Shown here in pieces: positions 48,657 through 54,932 of a DNA stretch of 54,932 nt. The DNA is taken from the IMG/VR virus record IMGVR_UViG_3300035682_000047, positions 1 to 54,932 of that record; one strand, written 5' to 3'. The notes under the pieces are model-generated. The model saw only the letters and a program-made list of their open reading frames with translations, was not told where the DNA came from and searched no databases. How positions within the stretch are numbered: position 1 is the stretch's first letter; each line of letters opens with the position of its first letter. This stretch comes from a virus. Made by a program: the position numbers and the translations under genes.

Positions 48657-50066
48657 CTAGAGCATGATTTCGCTGATTTGCTTTGACTTGCGTATGATGA
48701 CGCGGGTCAAATCTTCATCAATCGAGCCCGCCAATACCACGTATCTGGCAAGCACGCTAGAACTTTCTTGGCCGATTCGGTGCGCCCGCGCCGCTGCCTG
48801 GACGTTCTCAGCGGGAGTCCACGATGGTTCCATAATCAAAACATTATCGCTTGCCGTCAGAGTAATGGCAGAGTTAGTAGCCGTGATCTGCCCAATAAAT
48901 ACACGGACCTCAGCGTTACCTTGGAAGTCATCAATCGCCTTTTGGCGAGTATTGCGTGCGGTATCCCCCGTAATCACGACAGGGGAAAAGGCTTTGAGCT
49001 TTTCCGCTACTTGCGAAATGACTTCTCGATGATAGCAGAACAGGATAATCTTCTTCGCGCCATTCTCCAATTCTTCTTTGATGAAATCACTTGTCGGCTC
49101 TACTTTCGCAAGCCCGACAGCACGGCGCAGGGATGCAAGCGCTTGCTTATCCGCATTACGAAGAATATCGTCTGATAAGGTGCCATCTTTGTTATGGTGG
49201 TTTGCTGCCGCTGCGGCCAGGACGGCTTTGACTTCTGAGATGGCTTGGGTTTTCTCAAGCGCCATCACTTCCTTGAGCGCGGACTTGGGCGGCTCAAGAA
49301 CAATCGTGCCCCATTGGAGTGCGGGCAACTGCGTCAACACATCTTCTTTCTTACGTCTGATGAAGAAACCATTAATACGTTGGCGCAATTCGCCTGTATT
49401 TTTGTTGCCTTTAATACGCTCAACTGTCCGCATACCAAAATGCAGTATGTCCAAAACGCAAAAGTATTTTACGAATTGAGCATAGGTCATCCGTCCATCT
49501 GGCGTTTGTAGCCGCTCAGAGGCAAGTGCGCGTAGGTGCGTGTATATTTCTGAAGCGTTGTTTGGCAGCGGAGTGCCAGTCAGAATCCATGTGCGTTTGG
49601 TGGCGGCTAGAATGCCGCCTTGGCCGTTAAGCCTTTCGCCATAAACTGCCTTCGTGCGCAGGGCTGTTCGGTTCTTAAGTGCGTGCGCTTCGTCAATGAC
49701 AAGAAGATCAAACTCCATATCGAGGATTTTAGCGCGTAGTGTAGGATTGGCAAGCATATCGTAGCTAACGATAACCACATCTGCTTCAAGTGGAATGTCA
49801 GACTTGATATTTTTAATCACGAAAGTTGTTCGTGGAATTATCTGCCAATTCAGCATTTCGCGCTGCCAGTTGATCCGCGCCACGGCAGGACAAACGACTA
49901 GGATGCGGCGCAGATTAAGGGCATCCGCCGCCCTGATCGCCTGCGCCGTTTTGCCAAGCCCCATGTCGTCAAAAAGACCGGCATTGGAGTTGTCGGTCTT
50001 TTTGGCGACAAGGAAGTTGACGCCTTCAATCTGGTAGGGGAGAAGGCCGTCTTGCCAGTTAGGCAT
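48657..50066 (-). CDS. SNF2-family DNA helicase
   Basis: 469 residues. Motif I DMGLGKT (34-40), II DEAH (125-128), III LTGTPLPNN, and VI QAAARAHRIGQE (near 430). The start MPNWQDGLLPYQIEG opens with the Q-motif of SNF2 helicases. Phage SNF2-like helicases probably remodel forks or displace proteins. The first 17 bases are duplicated 631 bases upstream. The start overlaps the methyltransferase stop (TAATG). Confidence 0.92.
   Translation of the reverse strand: MPNWQDGLLPYQIEGVNFLVAKKTDNSNAGLFDDMGLGKTAQAIRAADALNLRRILVVCPAVARINWQREMLNWQIIPRTTFVIKNIKSDIPLEADVVIVSYDMLANPTLRAKILDMEFDLLVIDEAHALKNRTALRTKAVYGERLNGQGGILAATKRTWILTGTPLPNNASEIYTHLRALASERLQTPDGRMTYAQFVKYFCVLDILHFGMRTVERIKGNKNTGELRQRINGFFIRRKKEDVLTQLPALQWGTIVLEPPKSALKEVMALEKTQAISEVKAVLAAAAANHHNKDGTLSDDILRNADKQALASLRRAVGLAKVEPTSDFIKEELENGAKKIILFCYHREVISQVAEKLKAFSPVVITGDTARNTRQKAIDDFQGNAEVRVFIGQITATNSAITLTASDNVLIMEPSWTPAENVQAAARAHRIGQESSSVLARYVVLAGSIDEDLTRVIIRKSKQISEIML
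50050..50066. repeat. 17-bp direct repeat, copy 1
   Basis: TCTTGCCAGTTAGGCAT, the first 17 bases of the helicase gene on the other strand. An identical copy is at 50681-50697, so the two flank the methyltransferase gene. Confidence 0.9.
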
Positions 50067-50635
50067 TATCGCCGCCTAAAGATGACGATGACACGAAAAC
50101 GGTGGTTTGTCGATTTTACCATACCAATTACCGCTTCGACTTCCCATTCGTCTTTACGATACATAGGTAGAACTTGGTCTAGCCATACAACGTGGGTTCC
50201 TGATTGGCACCTAGCTAACGCTTTCAATACCACATTGCGCTTAATCATGCTGGTTTTATAGTGGTCGCAATCCTCGACGCTATATGGAGGGTCAGCAAGT
50301 ATAATATCATATTGTTCTAGCGGAACGTTCTCTAGTCGTTGAGCATCATCTACATACGTAGGTTGCAGTTCGGGATTCAAATCCACAGTGTCGCCGGGAA
50401 AAATAGACAAGTCTACTTTCCCAGAAAACAAGTGTAGGGTCTTATTTTTTTCCGGGAATAGCGCTTTGATGCGCTTCAAATACCCCGCTGGATATCCCCC
50501 GTAGTATGCGCTCTTAACCCGGTAATCATTCCCCATGATCCAAGTCCCTACAACCCGCCCGTCTTCTGACTGGAATAGGGATTTGGGGAACCCGGTTTGT
50601 TTAGTGTATTTAGAGATTCGGTCAGACCAGTTCAT
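50066..50635 (-). CDS. DNA adenine methyltransferase-like protein, inserted cassette
   Basis: 189 residues. LHLFSGKVDLSIFPGDTVDL (about 67-86) is a SAM-binding entry and ILADPPYSVEDCDHY the catalytic DPPY motif (about 117-131). The rest is short and lacks a target domain. The gene is in a 631-base segment flanked by 17-bp direct repeats, so it looks like a recent insertion. Its stop overlaps the helicase start (TAATG). Confidence 0.75.
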   Translation of the reverse strand: MNWSDRISKYTKQTGFPKSLFQSEDGRVVGTWIMGNDYRVKSAYYGGYPAGYLKRIKALFPEKNKTLHLFSGKVDLSIFPGDTVDLNPELQPTYVDDAQRLENVPLEQYDIILADPPYSVEDCDHYKTSMIKRNVVLKALARCQSGTHVVWLDQVLPMYRKDEWEVEAVIGMVKSTNHRFRVIVIFRRR

Positions 50636-50667
50636 TCTACTGCTTCTTTCGTAGTGTGTTTTTGTCT

Positions 50668-50697
50668 TTAGCGAGGGTCTTCTTGCCAGTTAGGCAT
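50668..50697 (-). pseudogene. Vestigial helicase start
   Basis: The copy of the helicase start reads MPNWQEDPR then TAA. It overlaps the stop of the D12 methyltransferase gene by one base (TGATG). I read it as the left-over 5' end of the helicase gene after the cassette went in. Confidence 0.6.
50681..50697. repeat. 17-bp direct repeat, copy 2
   Basis: Identical to 50050-50066. It lies at the junction between the D12 methyltransferase stop and the inserted methyltransferase cassette. Confidence 0.9.
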
Positions 50698-51407
50698 CAA
50701 TCCAACTCATGTTCATAGGTGACTTCGGCGCTGACGCCTTTTCTTTTTCTTCCTGCCGTTGCTTTAACGTGCATTACATTCGAAAATGGAAGCCAATCTG
50801 CGCCCTCGTTTTCACACACGATGACGTGGCCTCTTATCCCCCGACACCATGCGCCAAGGTGGTTGTAATCAATCCCACTACTGGGGTGTCGGTAAAACTT
50901 TCCTGCTCCGATATATGGCGGGTCAATATACCAAGTTGCTTTGCCATTTAGGATGAGATTTGAATAACTCAGATTAAACACCTTCCAATGCCTGATATGC
51001 TGTTGTTGACTTGCAATTCTGTTTTTTATTGTGGTGCCCCAAAAAGAATTAGTGTGCGTCCCTTTACGCATCCACGAGCTTGGAGTCTTGCACGGCGACG
51101 CCGCGCCTTTATTTAACCAAAACCCAATCAACCATTTGGCTTCTTGCGAAATATGCAATTCGTCAACATGCGCCACCTGTTCTGGCAGCGCCAAAATTTC
51201 AGATGATGGCGCGTGAATGAGATAATCCCACACGCCGCAAATGATTTCGTCTTTGTCATTTAGCCGCACACGCCGGTCTGCATATCGTAGCGAGTATCCT
51301 GCGCTTCCCGCGAATGGTTCTACGATTGTATCGTATTTTGGCGCTGGATAGTGTGGCGCGGCGCGCCACTTACCACCATAGTATGAGAAGAAAGGCTTCA
51401 GGTTCAT
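50697..51407 (-). CDS. D12-class DNA adenine methyltransferase
   Basis: 236 residues. PFFSYYGGKWRAAPHYPAP (5-23), IVEPFAGSAGYSLRY (31-45; SAM motif) and YIDPPYIGAGKFYRH (160-174; catalytic) match Dam-like (D12) enzymes. The C-terminal RKRKGVSAEVTYEHE is also usual. It would methylate adenine in a short target. It is 6 bases after the RuvC-like gene and overlaps the vestigial helicase start. Confidence 0.85.
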   Translation of the reverse strand: MNLKPFFSYYGGKWRAAPHYPAPKYDTIVEPFAGSAGYSLRYADRRVRLNDKDEIICGVWDYLIHAPSSEILALPEQVAHVDELHISQEAKWLIGFWLNKGAASPCKTPSSWMRKGTHTNSFWGTTIKNRIASQQQHIRHWKVFNLSYSNLILNGKATWYIDPPYIGAGKFYRHPSSGIDYNHLGAWCRGIRGHVIVCENEGADWLPFSNVMHVKATAGRKRKGVSAEVTYEHELD

Positions 51408-51413
51408 TTTACT

Positions 51414-51896
51414 CTACCCTATTGTGATTCCGTAATAGGCCAGCAACGCACTCTCCGCCCTACCATCGTCCTTCACGCGCTTGAACAAATCTACCCTATC
51501 GGGGAACAACGCCATCGCCTTCAAGCGCGCTCCTCCCTTGTCAGCAGGAATGTTCATGCGCCGCTTCCACGTTGCAGGGTGGACGAGCGTAGTAGGGATT
51601 TGAAGTGCCGCCAAGACCCCTTCGATCTGTCCAAGATTGCGCCCAAAAGAGAAAGCGCCGACAGCGCCTTCTCCCGGTCGAACGCCAACACTTTCAAGGA
51701 ATGCCTTCTGTGGTGCCATGTTTTTTATCATAGCCGCGAGTGCCGCAGGGGGCACGCTCCTGCGCTTCTTACCGTTAACGACGACTTCGATAGTTGGCAT
51801 GTCCTCGATAGCAAGAACTTTACCGTTTTGGTCAAGCAGGGCCAAAGCCCCGCTTAGACCTGGGTCGATGCCAAGGATCAAAATACGTCGCCCCAC
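51414..51896 (-). CDS. RuvC-like Holliday junction resolvase
   Basis: 160 residues from a GTG overlapping the end of nrdB by 19 bases (AAGGGTGA upstream). GIDPGLSGAL (9-18, with D11), FLES (E68) and KDDGRAESALLAYY (142-155) form the RNase H-fold active site. It would resolve branched DNA before packaging. Confidence 0.85.
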   Translation of the reverse strand: MGRRILILGIDPGLSGALALLDQNGKVLAIEDMPTIEVVVNGKKRRSVPPAALAAMIKNMAPQKAFLESVGVRPGEGAVGAFSFGRNLGQIEGVLAALQIPTTLVHPATWKRRMNIPADKGGARLKAMALFPDRVDLFKRVKDDGRAESALLAYYGITIG

Positions 51897-52837
51897 TCAC
51901 CCTTGGTCGCCGCCTTGCTATACTCAGTGGCGCGGTTCTCGAAGAAGTTGGTATGCTCTGGCGCATTCAGCAACTCATCAAGCCAAGGTAGGGGGTTGTC
52001 CTTGACCTTGTAGACGGGCACCATACGCAACTGAAGAAGGCGCCTATCTGCGATGAAGCGGATATACTGCTTGATTTCATCCGCCGTCATGCCCTGCACG
52101 GGGCCTAGAGCAAACGCCAAGTCAATGAACGCATCTTCATGCTCTACGATAGTCTTGCAGATTTCGTAGATTTCAGCCTTGAGCGAGTCGTCAAAGAGAC
52201 TTGGGTTTTCCGCGCAATAGGTGTGGAAAAGCCGGATGATATTCTCACAGTGTAGCGTCTCGTCACGGACGGACCAAGCAATGATCTGCCCCATGCCTTT
52301 CATCTTCCCGAAGCGAGGGAAGTTGAGGAGCATGGCAAAAGACGCAAAAAGCTGTAGCCCTTCAGTAAAGGCTCCAAAGGCTGCAAGCGTTTTAGCTACC
52401 TCTCGCGGATTATCCGTTGAGAAGCTGCTAAAGTAGTCATACTTGTCACGCATCTCCTTAATCTGCATGAAAGTAGTATATTCGCTTTCAGGCATACCAA
52501 CCGTGTCAAGGAGATGCGAATAAGAAACTACGTGCGTCGTTTCGCTATTCGCAAACGCCGTCAACATCATAACCACTTCAGTCGGCTTGAAGATGGGCAG
52601 GTAGTTGTGGACATAGTTCTCCGCCACGGAAGCGTCAGCTTGCGTGAAGAAGCGGAAAATCTGTGTCAGCAGATTCTTTTCAGAAGGTTCTAGGCGCTTC
52701 TGCCAATCCCGCACATCGTCAGCCAAAGGCACTTCCTCGGGAAGCCAATGGATACGCTGCTGCTGAAGCCAAGCGTCATAGGCCCATGGATAGCGGAAAG
52801 GCTTGTAGCCGATGGACGGAGTGGTGAGGCTTGTCAT
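51878..52837 (-). CDS. nrdB: Ribonucleotide reductase, small subunit (class Ia)
   Basis: 319 residues from ATG 52837 with AAAGGG upstream. Metal ligands and radical Tyr are present: D in TQADASV, ETTHVVSY (E, H, then Tyr radical), E in FTEGLQLF and DETLH (E, H). The protein makes the tyrosyl radical used to reduce ribonucleotides. No large subunit is in the window; it may lie outside or the subunit may join the host NrdA. The start sits near a promoter candidate at 52862. Confidence 0.92.
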   Translation of the reverse strand: MTSLTTPSIGYKPFRYPWAYDAWLQQQRIHWLPEEVPLADDVRDWQKRLEPSEKNLLTQIFRFFTQADASVAENYVHNYLPIFKPTEVVMMLTAFANSETTHVVSYSHLLDTVGMPESEYTTFMQIKEMRDKYDYFSSFSTDNPREVAKTLAAFGAFTEGLQLFASFAMLLNFPRFGKMKGMGQIIAWSVRDETLHCENIIRLFHTYCAENPSLFDDSLKAEIYEICKTIVEHEDAFIDLAFALGPVQGMTADEIKQYIRFIADRRLLQLRMVPVYKVKDNPLPWLDELLNAPEHTNFFENRATEYSKAATKGEWGDVF

Positions 52838-52861
52838 ATGTTGCCCTTTCAAGAAGACGCC

Positions 52862-52890
52862 TTTCTAGCACATAAGGTTGGGGGCGACAA
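52862..52890 (-). promoter_or_regulatory. Promoter candidate for the replication operon
   Basis: Minus strand TTGTCG (52890-52885), a 17-base spacer and TAGAAA (52867-52862), 25 bases before nrdB. Each box matches four of six consensus bases. Confidence 0.35.
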
Positions 52891-52980
52891 GCGCGGGGGC
52901 ATTGCTTTCGCGCCTATCTGTATGATACTCCAAAATTGCTTTTTTCATAAATCTACGTTTTTATTCCGGGGAATATTCGC

Positions 52981-53412
52981 ATGGCCGTCACCATCTCCCT
53001 GTATAACCACACTGCTCGGCGCTTTGCCTCCGGCGAAAATGCTTCTGGTGACGCGTATAAGTTGAAGCTATATGCAAGCACTTCTTTTGATGCAGCCGCT
53101 ACCACTCTCGCGAGCGTCACTGGTGAAGAGACTACTGCGGGGACGGGATATACCGCCGGTGGTAAGGCACTTACAAACGTCGCTGTAACCACGGTCACGA
53201 CGAACGATGCTAAGTTTGATGCTGATGACGTAGCGTGGGCCGCTACAGGAGGCCCGATCACTGCCGCTTTTGGCGTTCTATTTAACGACACCGACGCAAA
53301 TGATCCTCCGTTAGCGTTCATTAATTTCGACGGCTCTCAGTCCGCAGGTGAGGGCACTGATTTCAAAGTAATTTGGAATACTAACGGTATCTTTACCTTT
53401 ACTGTGGCTTGA
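52981..53412 (+). CDS. Small structural protein (phage surface or tail accessory)
   Basis: 143 residues. AVTISLYNHTARRFASGENA and DAYKLKLYASTSFDAAATTL begin, then TVTTNDAKFDADDVAWAATGG and the end SAGEGTDFKVIWNTNGIFTF, a pattern seen in many siphophages next to fibre genes. It looks like a beta-sandwich. A head or tail accessory role is likely. It stands on the plus strand opposite the replication operon. Confidence 0.65.
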   Translation: MAVTISLYNHTARRFASGENASGDAYKLKLYASTSFDAAATTLASVTGEETTAGTGYTAGGKALTNVAVTTVTTNDAKFDADDVAWAATGGPITAAFGVLFNDTDANDPPLAFINFDGSQSAGEGTDFKVIWNTNGIFTFTVA

Positions 53413-53564
53413 AGATATTGAGTTTTTAGTTAACTAACGCACCAGCATGTCGTCTACTTGGTAGTTCGGAGCAAGAATATGTTGGCTTTTCTGATACCTC
53501 TTATTTCCACTACGCCTGTTATTGGTTGTGGTGGGAACCTTTTTCGCAATAAGGATTGAGCCTC

Positions 53565-54932
53565 ATGGCAAACTTGAAAATTTCGGAACTTACGGCAGCG
53601 TCCGCAATTGTATCGGGTGATATCTTTGAAGTAAGCCAAGGCGCTGGGCCTTATGGTTCGCGCAAAGCATCAGCGACGCAGATTCAAACTTTTGTCCTCG
53701 GTGGATACCCTGGTTCAACTTCTATCACTACCGTGGGTTCCGTAACGACGGGGACATGGCAAGGGTCTATGGTGGGCGTCGGCTACGGGGGCACAGGGGC
53801 CTCTACAGCGGCGGGGGCTCGAACAAGTCTTGGCGCTGCGGCTTCTGGCGCTGTCACGTCTTCCGGGCTGACAATGACTACGGCGCGCGTTTTAGGGCGC
53901 ACTACTGCGACGACAGGGGCCATCGAAGAACTCGCGAGTCTGCCCATTTCTTTGGGTGGCACAGGCGCTACCGATGCGACAACGGCCCGCGCCAATCTAG
54001 GACTAGCCATCAATTCCAATGTCCAGGCTTGGGACGCCGACCTCGATGCTGTTGCCGCGTTGGCGGGAACTTCTGGATTTCTCAAGAAAACGGCAACAAA
54101 TACTTGGGCACTTGATACCGCCGTGGCTATTGCGCCTATTACTACGGTGTTTTCGTCTGCTGGTTCAGCAACTTGGACGAAAAACCCGAATGCAAAGACG
54201 GTTCAAGTTCTTGTTGTGGGTGGTGGCGGTGGTGGAGGCTTTGGCGGCACTTATGCTGCCGTAGGCGGCGGCTCTGGCGGGGGCGGTGGTGGTGGTGCCG
54301 GCTGGATGCACGCTGTGGTTCGGGCGTCAGATGTTGGCGCCACAGAAACCATTATCGTTGGTGCTGGTGGTAGTGCGGGCACATCAGGATCGCCAACTGG
54401 CGGCATAGGCGGTATTTCAAGTTTCGGCACAAAATTCTACGGCGGCGGCGGAGGCGGTGGCGCTTCAGGAGGGGCGGCGGTCGCATCAGGTGGTGGTGGT
54501 GGTGGCGCCAACTACAATGGCTTTGCCGCTTCAGGAACAAATTTGGCAGGCGGCGCCGGCATGAACTTTGCCCCAAGTGGTTCTTTTGGGGGCACAGGCA
54601 CAGGAACAAACTCTTTATTTCTTGGCGGTTCTGGTGGAGGATCATCAGCCGTAGGGGTTTCGGGGCAGGGTGGTGGTGCTTTAATAGGACCTGCTGCTGG
54701 AGGTGCTGGCGGCGGGTTTAACTTGGCAGGAACAACAGCACAGCCGAGCACTTTTGGAGGTGGGTCTAACTACAACGGGGGTAGCAATTTTGCATCTGGA
54801 GGCGCAGCCGGTGCGCCTGGACAATCAGGCGTAGCGCCCACGTTGACATATCTTTCTATCACTGCGCCTGCGGGGGGCGGGGCTGGAGGAGGCGGCGGTC
54901 TTAGCGCAAATGGTGGCGCAGGCGGCGCGGGT
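53565..54932 (+). CDS. Tail fibre/adhesin with glycine-rich domain, 3' truncated
   Basis: 456 codons to the window edge without a stop (ATG 53565, AAGGA upstream). The start ANLKISELTAASAIVSGDIF is a fibre-type N-terminus common in phage tail fibres. The body has VGYGGTGASTAAGARTSLG repeats (about 70-90 and 127-142) typical of fibre shafts. From about residue 215 it is a glycine-rich domain (VLVVGGGGGGGFGGT and many G runs) like polyglycine-II adhesins that bind receptors. The C-terminus is missing. Confidence 0.8.
   Translation, partial: MANLKISELTAASAIVSGDIFEVSQGAGPYGSRKASATQIQTFVLGGYPGSTSITTVGSVTTGTWQGSMVGVGYGGTGASTAAGARTSLGAAASGAVTSSGLTMTTARVLGRTTATTGAIEELASLPISLGGTGATDATTARANLGLAINSNVQAWDADLDAVAALAGTSGFLKKTATNTWALDTAVAIAPITTVFSSAGSATWTKNPNAKTVQVLVVGGGGGGGFGGTYAAVGGGSGGGGGGGAGWMHAVVRASDVGATETIIVGAGGSAGTSGSPTGGIGGISSFGTKFYGGGGGGGASGGAAVASGGGGGGANYNGFAASGTNLAGGAGMNFAPSGSFGGTGTGTNSLFLGGSGGGSSAVGVSGQGGGALIGPAAGGAGGGFNLAGTTAQPSTFGGGSNYNGGSNFASGGAAGAPGQSGVAPTLTYLSITAPAGGGAGGGGGLSANGGAGGAG

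Noticed and set aside
1-54932. Circular joining of the right-end adhesin to the left-end repeat gene
   Set aside because: The reading frames do agree across the ends, but chance is one in three, and the left gene has a C-terminus matching the DUF7666-like paralogue, which has its own N-terminal domain. The ends are not shown to overlap.

Overview
This window reads as most of the genome of a long-tailed (siphovirus-like) double-stranded DNA phage. It carries a complete morphogenesis set: terminase, portal, scaffold, P22-type coat, neck, tail tube, tail chaperones, tape measure, tail tip and fibres. It also has a lysis cassette, a replication and nucleotide module, an XerC-like integrase and two tRNAs. 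A GapR-type (DUF2312) protein, alpha-type phage accessory families and a mid-50s G+C feel suggest an alphaproteobacterial host; this is inference. Both ends fall inside repetitive genes (27-bp tandem repeats on the left, a glycine-rich adhesin on the right), so the piece is probably an incomplete or circularly cut contig.

Layout. 1-7764 (+): accessory and early genes, mostly coupled by ATGA overlaps: two repeat proteins with similar C-termini, a small HTH protein, a SleB-type wall hydrolase, a ParB-like protein, the integrase, a SLOG protein, ThyX, and four small genes ending in a Lar-like zinc-ribbon protein. 7758-9778 (-): large and small terminase. 9914-15007 (+): portal, a DUF115 protein, scaffold and coat, interrupted by two small minus-strand genes. 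15063-40542 (-): read 3' to 5' in window coordinates this runs from two glycosyltransferases and a FkbM methyltransferase through neck proteins, three tail-tube paralogues, tail chaperones, tape measure, tail-tip proteins, fibre, spanins, holin candidates and endolysin to a phosphoesterase, dNMP kinase, deaminase, methyltransferase and tRNAs. 40558-52837 (-): small genes, PhoH, GapR-like protein, a split family A DNA polymerase, SSB, a Cas4-like nuclease, SNF2 helicase, three DNA methyltransferases, RuvC-like resolvase and NrdB. 52981-54932 (+): a small structural protein and the glycine-rich adhesin.

How the genes work together. ThyX, dNMP kinase, the deaminase and NrdB raise dNTP supply for the phage polymerase, helicase, SSB and RuvC. 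Four DNA methyltransferases and a Lar-like protein suggest strong pressure from host restriction. The most unusual points are three tandem tail-tube genes, two of which carry a roughly 400-residue C-terminal extension behind a strong hairpin; a polymerase split within its exonuclease domain by a methyltransferase gene; a second methyltransferase cassette flanked by a 17-bp duplication of the next gene's start; and a CUU-UGA +1 frameshift candidate in the tail chaperone overlap. A recurring TTGACT -35 element marks several likely promoters.
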